Source: Streptomyces sp. CB02009
GTDB lineage: Bacteria; Actinomycetota; Actinomycetes; Streptomycetales; Streptomycetaceae
Length of the DNA: 64,000 bases
Direction: 5' to 3'
Assembly (NCBI RefSeq): GCF_001905825.1
Contig: NZ_LIVV01000004.1
Coordinates: 495,687-559,686, forward strand
In this document: positions 26,572-34,618 of the stretch, in pieces
Numbering within the stretch: the first letter of the stretch is position 1
Layout: each line of letters opens with the position of its first letter
Translations under genes and position numbers: made by a program
Notes under the pieces: generated by a model
Told to the model about the DNA's origin: nothing
Databases searched by the model: none
The model's input: the letters and a program-made list of their open reading frames with translations, nothing else

Positions 26572-27507
26572 TCAGGCCCGACCGTCCTGGGCCCTCGCCA
26601 GCCAGTCGGAGGCCGCCATGAACTCCCCGTCCGAGGTGCCGCGCCGCAGCGCCGCCACGTCCTCGACCGCGACGCCCGCCCTCGGGTACGAGCCGAGGAA
26701 CCGCACCTTGGGGCAGATCCGCTTGAGCCCCATCAGCGCCTCGCCCACCCGCCGGTCCGAGATATGGCCCTCGGCGTCCACGGCGAAGCAGTAGTTCCCG
26801 ATCCCCGCCCCCGTGGGCCGGGACTGGATCAGCATCAGGTTCACCCCGCGCACCGCGAATTCCTGGAGCAGTTCGAGGAGGGCACCCGGATGATCGTCAC
26901 CCAGCCACAGCACCACCGAGGTCTTGTCCGCGCCGGTCGGCGCCGCGGGCCGGGCCGGCCGGCCCACCAGGACGAACCGGGTCTCGGCGTTCTCCGCGTC
27001 GTGGATCTCGGTGACCAGCGCCTCGAGGCCGTACGTCACCGCCGCGAACTCCCCCGCGAACGCGGCGTCGAAGCGGCCCTCCTGCACCAGCCGGGCCCCG
27101 TCCGCGTTGGACGCGGCAGACTCCCACAGGGCCTCGGGCAGGTGCGCCCGCAGCCAGTTCCGGACCTGCGGCTGGGCCACCGGGTGGCCCGTCACGGTCT
27201 TGATGTCCGACAGCTTGGTCCCCGGCCGCACGAGCAGCGCGAAGGCGATCGGCAGGAGCACCTCGCGGTAGATCATCAGCGGCTCGCCGGAGGCCAGCTC
27301 GTCGAGGGTCGCGGTCACCCCGCCCTCGACCGAGTTCTCGATCGGGACGAGAGCGGCGGCGGCCTCCCCGTTCCGTACGGCGTCGAGCGCGGCCGGGACC
27401 GAGACCATGGGGACGAGTTCCCTCGTCGCGGCCTCGGGCAGCGTACGCAGCGCGGCCTCCGTGAAGGTGCCCTCGGGGCCGAGATACGTGTACCGGGTGG
27501 CGGACAT
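26572..27507 (-). CDS. pheA: prephenate dehydratase
   Basis: A 311-aa enzyme converting prephenate to phenylpyruvate in phenylalanine synthesis. The catalytic domain (about 1-190) has the start YLGPEGTFTEAAL, the loop IENSVEGGV and the essential TRF motif in NAETRFVLVGR. A C-terminal ACT domain (about 205-285) includes GALLELLQEFAVRGVNLM and provides phenylalanine feedback. The usual ESRP of that domain reads QSRP here, which could alter inhibition. No chorismate mutase domain is fused. An 81-base gap separates it from dtpA, which lies upstream on the same strand, so it may be read through from the copper operon or from its own promoter. Confidence 0.96.
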   Translation of the reverse strand: MSATRYTYLGPEGTFTEAALRTLPEAATRELVPMVSVPAALDAVRNGEAAAALVPIENSVEGGVTATLDELASGEPLMIYREVLLPIAFALLVRPGTKLSDIKTVTGHPVAQPQVRNWLRAHLPEALWESAASNADGARLVQEGRFDAAFAGEFAAVTYGLEALVTEIHDAENAETRFVLVGRPARPAAPTGADKTSVVLWLGDDHPGALLELLQEFAVRGVNLMLIQSRPTGAGIGNYCFAVDAEGHISDRRVGEALMGLKRICPKVRFLGSYPRAGVAVEDVAALRRGTSDGEFMAASDWLARAQDGRA

Positions 27508-27588
27508 ACCGTCACCCTAATGGGCCCCGGAGCCGCGGGCGGCCCGCCCGGCGGGACACGCGTGCCCGCCGGCGGCCGTCCCGGTGGG

Positions 27589-28860
27589 TCAGGACTCCAG
27601 GAGCCGCTGTCCCACGTACTCGCCCTCGGCGGGACCGCCCGGGACCGCGAAGAGGCCGCTGGCCTCGTGACGGATGAACGCGGACAGCGCGTCGCCCCGG
27701 TCGAGCTTGCGCTGCACGGGCACGAAGCCGCGCAGCGGATCGGCCTGCCAGCAGACGAAGAGGAGACCGGCGTCCGGCGTCCCGTCGGGAGCGATCCCGT
27801 CGTGGAAGGAGAACGGCCTGCGCAGCATCGCCGCCCCGCCGTTCTGTTCGGGGGCGGAGATACGGGAGTGGGCGTTGTCCGGGATGACCGTCGTCCCGTC
27901 CGGGCCCCGCTTGTCCAGGTCGAGCTCCGAGGACTCGCTGCCGCCGGTGAGCGGGGCCCCGTCGGACTTCCGCCGCCCGATCACCTTCTCCTGCCGGTCG
28001 AGCGGCAGCTTCTCCCAGTCGTCGAGCAGCATCCGGATCCGGCGGACCACCGCGTACGAGCCGCCGGCCATCCACTCCGTCGCGGCCCCGGTGCCCGCCG
28101 GGACGAAGATCCGCCGGTCGAAGTCGGGATCGGTGACCTTCGGATTGCCCGTGCCGTCGATCTGCCCCATCAGGTTGCGGGCCGTCATCGGCTTCGCGGT
28201 GGCGCCGGCCGAGCGGTTGAAGCCGTTCATCTGCCAGCGCACCCGGGCCGCGTCCCCCGCGTCCTTCTGGAGGGCGCGCAGCGCGTGGAAGGCGACGAGC
28301 GCGTCGTCGGCGCCGATCTGCACCCACAGATCGCCCTCCGAGCGCCGGGCGTCCAGGGCGTCGGCGGAGAAGGCGGGCAGCGGGTCGAGCGCGGAGGGGC
28401 GGCGCGCGGTGAGCCCGGTCCGGTCGAAGAACGTACGGCCGAAGCCGAAGGTGACCGTGAGGGAGGAGGGACCCGCGTCGAGTGCCACCCCGGTGTCCCC
28501 GGCCGGAGCCCTGCCCGCCATCAGCGCCTTCGCCGTCACCGACCAGCGGCGCAGCAGGGCCATCGACTCCTTGCGGCCGGCGCCCGGGGCGAGGTCGAAG
28601 GCGATCAGATGACCCCGGGACTGCGAGGGCGTGGTGATGCCCGCCTGATGTTTCCCGTGAAACATCACCTCGGTCGAACCGACCGCGGTCAGCGGCGGGG
28701 TGCCGCCGGCTCCGGCCCCGTCGGTGCTGCCGCCGGCCGACCGGGCCGCGGTGACGCCGGCGCCGCCGGCCGCGCCGATGACGAGTCCGGCCGCGCCCGC
28801 CGCGCCGACGGTGCCGAGCAGCCGTCGCCGGGAGATCTCAAGAGGGTTGTTCTCGGTCAA
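27589..28860 (-). CDS. dtpA: Dyp-type heme peroxidase, Tat-exported (DtpA/EfeB family)
   Basis: A 423-aa dye-decolourising peroxidase. The N-terminus is a twin-arginine signal (SRRRLLG, then an Ala/Gly-rich hydrophobic stretch), so it folds with heme before export. The family motif GQIDGTGNP (catalytic Asp about residue 235) and a later NAHSRI segment (proximal His) are present. In S. lividans DtpA is needed for maturation of the copper oxidase GlxA and for morphological development. The start codon is TTG 28860, three bases after the copCD stop, with no ribosome-binding site, suggesting translational coupling. A near-perfect parS site lies inside the gene at 28649-28664. Confidence 0.93.
   Translation of the reverse strand: MTENNPLEISRRRLLGTVGAAGAAGLVIGAAGGAGVTAARSAGGSTDGAGAGGTPPLTAVGSTEVMFHGKHQAGITTPSQSRGHLIAFDLAPGAGRKESMALLRRWSVTAKALMAGRAPAGDTGVALDAGPSSLTVTFGFGRTFFDRTGLTARRPSALDPLPAFSADALDARRSEGDLWVQIGADDALVAFHALRALQKDAGDAARVRWQMNGFNRSAGATAKPMTARNLMGQIDGTGNPKVTDPDFDRRIFVPAGTGAATEWMAGGSYAVVRRIRMLLDDWEKLPLDRQEKVIGRRKSDGAPLTGGSESSELDLDKRGPDGTTVIPDNAHSRISAPEQNGGAAMLRRPFSFHDGIAPDGTPDAGLLFVCWQADPLRGFVPVQRKLDRGDALSAFIRHEASGLFAVPGGPAEGEYVGQRLLES
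28649..28664. promoter_or_regulatory. parS-like site inside dtpA
   Basis: TGTTTCCCGTGAAACA differs from the symmetric parS 16-mer by one central base (C for A), and the symmetry extends outward to GATGTTTC/GAAACATC. It is within the dtpA coding sequence, as many Streptomyces parS sites are within genes. ParB binding is inferred. Confidence 0.7.
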
Positions 28861-28863
28861 GGA

Positions 28864-30909
28864 TCAGCCGATCTTCACGTTCTTCTCGATGGTGGTCTGG
28901 TCGATCTCGGAGGTCCGGACGGTGACCTGGATCCGCCATTCACCGGGCATCGGGATCTGGACTCCGCTCGCGCTCCAGTGTCCGGTCTGGATCCGGTCCG
29001 GGGCGACCGGCAGCGGGCCGACGTCCTTGGCTTCGAGCGTGAGCGCGACCTTGATCTCGGGCACGTCCAGCGGCTTTCCGTTGGGCCGTTCGACGAAGAG
29101 GTGCAGCGCGTTGGCGCCGGTGCGGCCGGGGTCGAGGCTCAGCCGGACGATGCCCTTGCCGTCGACGCCGCCGGTGTCGAAGGGCAGCCGGATGTCGACG
29201 GGCCGGTCGGGCACGGCGGCCGGGCCGGACGCGGCGGTGCCGCCCCGTCCCGCCTCCTCCTCGGTGCGGCCGGGCTCGGTCGAGGTGAGCACGGTGGTGA
29301 CGGCGAGGAGCACGACGGCGACGGCGGCCTCGGTCAGCACCGAGCGGCGCAGACCGGCCCGCTCGGGGTCGGCGTCCCGCTCCCGCTTGCGCCGCGCGGT
29401 GGCGACGGCGGCCCGCTGCCGGGCGAGCTGGGCGGCCCGCTCGGGATCGGCGGTCGAGGCGGACTGGGCGGACTCAGCGGGTGCGGTGGCCCCGGTGGTC
29501 TCGGCGGGCGGGGTGGCCCCGGTGCTCTCGTCTGCCTCTTCAGCCTCTTCAGCCTCTTCGGCCTCTTGGGCCTCGGCCTGCTCGGTCTCTTCGGCCTGCG
29601 CCGTCTCTTCCGCCTGCGCGCTCTCCTCGGTCTCCTCGGTCTCCTCCGCCGGCTTCGGGTCGGCGAGGCGCTGCGTCCAGCGGCGCGATATCCAGGCGAT
29701 GCCGATGAGGACGCACATCAGGCCGATCTTGACGAGCAGCAGCTGCCCGTAGCGGGTGCCGGTCAGCGCGGACCAGGAGCCGACCTGGCGCCAGGACTGG
29801 TAGAGCCCGGTGGCCGCGAGCACGGCCACGGAGCCGAAGGCCACCTTGGAGAAGCGCTCGATCGCCGAGCGGTCGACGGACGGCGCCTTGTAGAGGGAGA
29901 CGAGCAGCACCGTGAGACCGCCGAGCCAGGCGGCGACGGCCAGCAGGTGCAGGATGTCGACGGGCATGGCGATCCCGGGCTGGATCCCCGTCGAGGCGTG
30001 CTCGGCCAGTGCCCAGGTACCGGCGATGCCGGCGGCGACGACGGTGCCGCCGAGGCCGAGCCCGAAGGCCAGGTCCTTCTTCTCCTTCGGGTCGGTCCGC
30101 CGGGCGTAGGCGCCGAAGAGGACGGCCACGAAGAGCGCGGCCGCGCCGAGCAGCAGCAGCCGGGAGGTGAGGGCGGCGCCGGTCTTCGTCTCCAGGACGG
30201 ACTTCAGCCCCGCCAGGTCGAAGGCGTCGGAGAGTTCACCGGAGCCGGTGTACGGGTTGCGCAGCAGCAGCATGACGAGGGTGGCGCCGGTGAGGGTCAG
30301 CCAGCCCCGGACCACGGTCTGCTGGACGGGTCGGACGCTCGCGCCGCGCGGCCAGCAGGCCAGGACGAAGGCGCCGCCGCCGACGAGGACGGCGAACCCG
30401 GCGTACGAGACATAGCGCGCGATGCCGTAGAGGGTGCCGACGAGACCGCCGCCGGCCGCCCGGTCGGGCAGGGCGACGGACGTCGTGGAGGGGGCGCCGA
30501 TGGAGAAGGTGAAGGCGCCGGAGATGGGGTGGCTGTCGGCCGAGACGGTCTGCCAGGCCACGGTGTACGTGCCGTCGGGCAGACCGGCCCGGAGCGCCAC
30601 CCCGTAGCGGACGATCGATCCGCTGCAGAGGTCGAGTATCTCGCCGGTGTCGGCCCGCCGGCCCGCCGGGTCGAGGACCCGGATGGAGTCGGCGCTCATG
30701 GCGACCTGTTCGGAGAAGGTCAGGTTGACCTCCTTGGGAGCGGCGGCGACCACCGCCCCGTCCTTCGGATCGCTTCCGGTCAGCGCCGCGTGCGCGGACG
30801 CGGGGGCGGCACCGGCGAGCAGCGTGCCGAGCAGCGCGGCCGCGAGGATCAGCAGCCGGGCCAGGGCGGTACCGAGGCGCGGGGCGGTGGTTGTCATCTT
30901 CCGGTTCAC
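28864..30909 (-). CDS. CopC-CopD fusion, copper transport protein
   Basis: A 681-aa membrane protein. After a signal peptide ending ASA, the mature CopC domain starts HAALTGSDP, so the N-terminal His can act as a Cu(II) ligand with the later DSHPISG His. A CopD/YcnJ membrane domain with about eight helices follows (about 150-420). Next comes a highly acidic Glu/Ala repeat linker (EEAEEAEEA; about 425-460, DNA about 29530-29640), a further helix and an extracytoplasmic beta-rich C-terminus. Probable role: copper uptake or handling across the membrane. GTG 30909 or ATG 30897 may be the start; GGAG is upstream of both. It lies between the PCu(A)C gene and dtpA. Confidence 0.88.
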   Translation of the reverse strand: MNRKMTTTAPRLGTALARLLILAAALLGTLLAGAAPASAHAALTGSDPKDGAVVAAAPKEVNLTFSEQVAMSADSIRVLDPAGRRADTGEILDLCSGSIVRYGVALRAGLPDGTYTVAWQTVSADSHPISGAFTFSIGAPSTTSVALPDRAAGGGLVGTLYGIARYVSYAGFAVLVGGGAFVLACWPRGASVRPVQQTVVRGWLTLTGATLVMLLLRNPYTGSGELSDAFDLAGLKSVLETKTGAALTSRLLLLGAAALFVAVLFGAYARRTDPKEKKDLAFGLGLGGTVVAAGIAGTWALAEHASTGIQPGIAMPVDILHLLAVAAWLGGLTVLLVSLYKAPSVDRSAIERFSKVAFGSVAVLAATGLYQSWRQVGSWSALTGTRYGQLLLVKIGLMCVLIGIAWISRRWTQRLADPKPAEETEETEESAQAEETAQAEETEQAEAQEAEEAEEAEEADESTGATPPAETTGATAPAESAQSASTADPERAAQLARQRAAVATARRKRERDADPERAGLRRSVLTEAAVAVVLLAVTTVLTSTEPGRTEEEAGRGGTAASGPAAVPDRPVDIRLPFDTGGVDGKGIVRLSLDPGRTGANALHLFVERPNGKPLDVPEIKVALTLEAKDVGPLPVAPDRIQTGHWSASGVQIPMPGEWRIQVTVRTSEIDQTTIEKNVKIG

Positions 30910-30942
30910 TCCGTCAGTTCTGTGAGAACTCCGTCAACGCGC

Positions 30943-31410
30943 TCAGTGCTGCTGCGGGTTGTGGTTGGCGGCTTCGACGGGAAGGTCGACCTTGATCGGG
31001 TCGGACTTCTCGAAGTGGAGCTCGATGCTGACCTTCTCGCCCTGCTTGGGCTTCTTCTTCAGCTCCATGAACATGATGTGGTTGCCGCCGCGGGCGAGCT
31101 TCAGCTCCCCGTTCGCGGGGATGTCGAAGGACTTCACCTCCCGCATCTTCTGGTCCTTCGTCTCGTGGATCGTGACGTCGTCCGAGAGGGGGCTGGTGAC
31201 CGAGGTGAGCTTGTCCGCGGTGCCGCTGTCGTTCTTGATGGTGAGGAAGCCGCCGGCCATGTCCATCACCGGCTGCGGCATGAACGCGGCGCTGACCTTC
31301 AGATCGGGCTTCCCGTCCTCGGACGCCTCGGACGAGGACGAACACCCGGTCAGTGCGAGCGCGGCGGCGAGCGCCACGGATGCGGACAGGGCGGTGGTGC
31401 GGCGGTTCAC
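30943..31410 (-). CDS. PCu(A)C-type copper chaperone lipoprotein (ECuC-like)
   Basis: A 155-aa lipoprotein with a lipobox LALTGC about 20 residues from the start. The PCu(A)C domain carries the copper ligand set: a Met/His pattern with VTIHET followed by REVKSF, and NHIMFMELKK further on. It binds Cu(I) outside the membrane and passes it to Sco or to cytochrome oxidase. An extra His tail (NHNPQQH) ends the protein. GTG 31410 overlaps the sco stop (GTGA) and has GGGGGAG just upstream. In S. lividans the ECuC-Sco pair supplies copper for DtpA/GlxA-dependent development. Confidence 0.9.
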   Translation of the reverse strand: MNRRTTALSASVALAAALALTGCSSSSEASEDGKPDLKVSAAFMPQPVMDMAGGFLTIKNDSGTADKLTSVTSPLSDDVTIHETKDQKMREVKSFDIPANGELKLARGGNHIMFMELKKKPKQGEKVSIELHFEKSDPIKVDLPVEAANHNPQQH

Positions 31411-32132
31411 GGGTTCTCCCCCTTGATGAGCTTCGGCAGGTCCTTGGCGTAGTCGTCGACGCTGGTGTCCTCGCCGTACAGGACGTAGCCCTGGTCGGTC
31501 GTCGGCGAGAAGGCGATCACCTGTGCGCCGTGCATGGAGACGACCTGGCCGTTCTCCTTCTTCGGCGGGTCGATGCCGATGCCGATCTGCCGCGCCCCCG
31601 CCTGGATGGTGGAGAACGAGCCGGTGAGACCGGTGAAGGAGGGGTCGCCAGCGGCGGGCAGCCACTTGGCCAGCTCGGCCGGGGTGTCCCGCTCGGGGTC
31701 GGTGGTGACGAAGACGACCTGGAGCTTGTCCTGGTCGGCCTTGGGGAGCTGCTTCTTGGCGATGGCGATGTTGCTCATCGTCATGGGGCAGACGTCGGGG
31801 CAGTGCGTGTAGCCGAAGTAGATGAGCGTCGGCTTGCCCTTGGTCCGCTCCCGCAGGTCGTACTTCTGGCCCTTGGTGTCGGTGAGGACGAGGCCGGGCT
31901 TGGTGAACGGCCGGTCGAGGACGGTCGCGGCCCTGGTGGTGTCGTCGCCGCCGGAGACGACGGCGACCGAGCCGCCGGCCGAGGGCTTGCCGTCGTCACC
32001 GCCGAGGCCGACGGCCGCGGTGATGCCGATCGCGGCGACGATCGCGACCGCGGCGACGATCAGCGGGGTGCGGCGCCCGGGACGGGCGGGGCCGTCCTCG
32101 GGCGTCGGGGAGGGGGTCTTCTCTGCGGACAT
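31407..32132 (-). CDS. sco: SCO1/SenC-family copper chaperone
   Basis: A 241-aa membrane-anchored thioredoxin-fold protein. One helix near residues 30-50 (LIVAAVAIVAAIGITAAVG) anchors it. The copper site is CPDVC in YFGYTHCPDVCP (about residues 107-114) with the distal His in VVSMHGAQV. It delivers copper to cytochrome c oxidase CuA and, in Streptomyces, to extracellular copper enzymes. GGAAAG lies 9 bases before the ATG. It overlaps the PCu(A)C gene by GTGA, and ycnI lies 47 bases upstream. Confidence 0.94.
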   Translation of the reverse strand: MSAEKTPSPTPEDGPARPGRRTPLIVAAVAIVAAIGITAAVGLGGDDGKPSAGGSVAVVSGGDDTTRAATVLDRPFTKPGLVLTDTKGQKYDLRERTKGKPTLIYFGYTHCPDVCPMTMSNIAIAKKQLPKADQDKLQVVFVTTDPERDTPAELAKWLPAAGDPSFTGLTGSFSTIQAGARQIGIGIDPPKKENGQVVSMHGAQVIAFSPTTDQGYVLYGEDTSVDDYAKDLPKLIKGENP

Positions 32133-32179
32133 GCTGGTTCTTTCCGCTTCTTTCCGGATTCGCTGGTGGAGTGCGGCCG

Positions 32180-32974
32180 TCAGGCCGAGCGGCGGCGACC
32201 GGCGAGGACACCGAAGGCGACGCCGGCGATGCCGACGAGGATGCCGATGACGCCGAGGATCCGGGCCGTGGTGTCGGAGGAGTCGGCGGCGGCCGTCTCC
32301 TTCTTCGCGTCGGCCTCGTCGTCGTGGCCGGCCTTCTCGTCGTGCCCGGCCTTCTCGTCCGTCGCGGTGGAGGCCGAGGCGGACGGGGCGGCGCCGCCGT
32401 GGTGGTCGGCGGAGGCGGCGGAGAGCTTCAGGACGGGGGCGGGGTTCTGCGGCTCCTCCGCACCCTCCTTCTGCTCCTCGATCCAGCGCACGACCTCCTT
32501 GTTGTCGTACGTCTGGATGGCCTTGAGGACCAGCTGGTCGGCGTCCTCGGGCAGCTGGCCGAGGGAGAGCGGGAACTGCTGGAACTGGCCGGGGCCGATC
32601 TTCGAACCGTCGGCGGTCCACGTCACCTTGGAGACGGCTTCGTTGATCGTCTTGCCGTGCAGCTCCAGCGGCTTGCTGAGCTTGCTCTTGGTCACCTCGG
32701 CCTTCCAGCCGGGGACGGGCTGCGGCATGACGGAGGCCAGCGGGTGGTCGAGCGGGAAGTTGACCTCGAGCTTCACGGTGGAGGCGTTGTCGCGCTCGTT
32801 CGGGACCTTGATGTTGACGGTCGCGTAGCCGCCCTTGGCGGCCTCGCCCTGCGGCTGCACGCTCACGTGGGCGAACGCCGGGCCGGACAGCAGCACGACG
32901 GAGGAGAGGGCGATGCCGCCGGCGAGGGCGACCCGGGTGGCGGAGACACGGGAGGAGATACGGGAAACGGTCAT
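32180..32974 (-). CDS. YcnI-family (DUF1775) copper-binding protein
   Basis: A 264-aa exported protein. The signal peptide ends AFA and the mature chain starts HVSVQPQGEA, placing a His at the N-terminus as in the monohistidine copper site of B. subtilis YcnI. The DUF1775 beta domain spans about 37-180. A His/Asp/Lys repeat (two GHDEKA-like copies; about 210-225) precedes one membrane helix and a basic RRRSA tail. It is first in the transcription order after the membrane protein at 33088. Probable role: extracytoplasmic copper binding feeding CopCD or Sco. Confidence 0.92.
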   Translation of the reverse strand: MTVSRISSRVSATRVALAGGIALSSVVLLSGPAFAHVSVQPQGEAAKGGYATVNIKVPNERDNASTVKLEVNFPLDHPLASVMPQPVPGWKAEVTKSKLSKPLELHGKTINEAVSKVTWTADGSKIGPGQFQQFPLSLGQLPEDADQLVLKAIQTYDNKEVVRWIEEQKEGAEEPQNPAPVLKLSAASADHHGGAAPSASASTATDEKAGHDEKAGHDDEADAKKETAAADSSDTTARILGVIGILVGIAGVAFGVLAGRRRSA

Positions 32975-33087
32975 GGCAGAAGACACTCCGGCTCGGGAGA
33001 GAGGCGAGGAAGTCCGGCGCGCGCGGGGGGACGGAACCCGGACCGGCGTGCGGACGAGCACGGCCCGCTCCCTGTGAGCGGTCCGTG

Positions 33088-33882
33088 TCAGGCTGCGAGA
33101 ACGCAGGCGGCGGCCGGCGGGCCCCGCCTGATCACCGTGTGCAGGAGTGCCTCCGCCACCGGTGGCGGCGAGGAGTCGAAGGCCGTGCGGACCGTCCGTC
33201 GCGGCCCCGCGCCGGGGGCCGCCGCAAGGCCGGTGAGCAGCGCGCGGACGAGTCGGAGCGCGGCCCGCAGCGAGCGGACGAGGGCGCACTCGGCGAGTTC
33301 CGTCGCGCCCTGCTCGGAGAGCTCCACGAGACGGCCGAGGGCCCGGTCGCCGCGGCGCAGCAGCCAGCCCGTGGCCACGGCGGCCAGCAGATGGCCGAGG
33401 AGCATGGGCAGACCGGGCAGCAGCTCACCGGCGGGCGCGGTCGCCGCGGCGGCCGTGTGTCCGAGGTGGCCGTGGGCACCGGACTGCGCGGTGGCCGGGT
33501 CGAGCCCGGCGTCGCGGATGACGCGGGTGGCGTCGGCGGAGGTGAGGGACGAGGTCCCCGCGCCGCAGACGAGCCGCGCCGCCATCCGTACGAGGGCGTC
33601 GTCGGCCTGGGCGCTCAGGCCGAGCTGGCGCTGGCCGAGACCGAAGAGGGCGTGCAGGCCGAGCTGGCCGCCGGCGAGGGCGCCGACGACGAAGCCGAGC
33701 GAGCGTTCCCGTCCGGTGAAGAGGACCGTGATGCCGAAGACGCCGAGGAATCCGGCGAGCAGCGTCCACAGGGCGATGCCCGCGCAGGCGGCGATGGCGT
33801 GCCCGAGCGCGGACAGCACGACGCAGACCGCGGTGAACACCGCGGCCCTCAGCAGCCGTGGAGCGAGCGCGGGGGCATTCAT
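33088..33882 (-). CDS. conserved membrane protein of the copper gene cluster
   Basis: A 264-aa protein with about five hydrophobic helices: four in the N-terminal third (AVFTAVCVVLSALGHAIAAC onward) and one or two in the centre (LLPGLPMLLGHLLAAVATGWLL). A His-containing loop GAHGHLGH sits between. The C-terminal 80 residues are Arg/Ala-rich and probably cytoplasmic. I do not recognise a named family. It is 113 bases upstream of ycnI on the same strand, and its position before ycnI-PCu(A)C-sco-copCD-dtpA suggests a membrane role in copper handling. That role is inferred from context only. Confidence 0.75.
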   Translation of the reverse strand: MNAPALAPRLLRAAVFTAVCVVLSALGHAIAACAGIALWTLLAGFLGVFGITVLFTGRERSLGFVVGALAGGQLGLHALFGLGQRQLGLSAQADDALVRMAARLVCGAGTSSLTSADATRVIRDAGLDPATAQSGAHGHLGHTAAAATAPAGELLPGLPMLLGHLLAAVATGWLLRRGDRALGRLVELSEQGATELAECALVRSLRAALRLVRALLTGLAAAPGAGPRRTVRTAFDSSPPPVAEALLHTVIRRGPPAAACVLAA

Positions 33883-34095
33883 GGCGGGCCCATCATCGCA
33901 CCACGGGCCCCGCCGGTATGAGGCAGGTCCAGAAGGTCGTTCTTGGGCCTCTTGGGGGTCTTCGAGGTGACATACACCGGCGCACGGGCCCGGTGCATCC
34001 GCCGATCGAGCGCTCTTGACGCGTCCGTGCGCTTACGAAGGGTTCTGTCCGGCAATAGGTATCGGTATGTCGAGCCGCTGCCGGGAGGCTGGAGC

Positions 34096-34545
34096 ATGAG
34101 CATCTGGTGGTCACTCCATCTGCGGCGCGAAGCCGCGAGCGTGCCTCTCGCCCGAAGGCTTCTGATGGGCACGATGGAGACGGCGGGTGTCGATCCCGAC
34201 GTGTCGTACGAGCTGTCGGTCGCGCTGACCGAGGCGTGCGCGAACGCGGTCGAGCACGGTGGTGACGGCCCGGACGGGTCGGGTGCGGCCGGCCGGGCCT
34301 ATCGGGTGACGGCGTACCTGGACGGCGAGACCTGCCGTATCGAGGTGGCGGACTCGGGTCCGGGTTTCCCCGGCGCCGAGCTGCCCGCCGCACCGTCGGA
34401 CGCCGAGCACGGCCGGGGGCTGCGCCTGATCGAGGAGCTCGCGGACCATGTGCAGTTCGGCAACCGGTCGGGCCGGGGCGGCGCGGTGGTCAGCTTCGAC
34501 AAGATCCTGAAGTGGAAGGACAGCCCTTCCCTGCTCATGGCGTGA
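34096..34545 (+). CDS. RsbW-like ATP-binding protein (anti-sigma/regulatory kinase fold)
   Basis: A 149-aa protein consisting mostly of one HATPase_c domain. The N-box is ALTEACANAVEHGG, the G1 box is VADSGPGFPG and the G2 region is EHGRGLRLIEELAD. Such proteins bind sigma factors or anti-anti-sigma factors and phosphorylate the latter in partner-switching systems, of which Streptomyces has many. ATG 34096 follows GGGAGG with about 7 bases spacing. Divergent from the copper-cluster membrane protein, with a 213-base gap (33883-34095) holding promoters. Its partner cannot be read from the context, though a SpoIIE-type phosphatase is nearby at 36219. Confidence 0.9.
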   Translation: MSIWWSLHLRREAASVPLARRLLMGTMETAGVDPDVSYELSVALTEACANAVEHGGDGPDGSGAAGRAYRVTAYLDGETCRIEVADSGPGFPGAELPAAPSDAEHGRGLRLIEELADHVQFGNRSGRGGAVVSFDKILKWKDSPSLLMA

Positions 34546-34562
34546 GAGGGCGTGCGCACGGG

Positions 34563-34597
34563 GAAGGGCCCCCGCCGGTCGGTCGGCGAGGGCTCTT
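34563..34597. terminator. imperfect hairpin between convergent genes
   Basis: GAAGGGCCCCCGCCG and CGGCGAGGGCTCTTC pair over about 13 of 15 positions around a short loop. It sits in the 73-base gap between the convergent RsbW-like and aminopeptidase genes. Confidence 0.55.
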
Positions 34598-34618
34598 CGG
34601 TTCCAACGTACGCGGAGG

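Noticed and set aside
26527..31452. A plus-strand open frame of about 1640 codons opposite pheA, dtpA and copCD
   Set aside because: Same reasoning: composition matches an antisense shadow and the opposite strand has well-recognised enzymes with signal peptides and active-site motifs.
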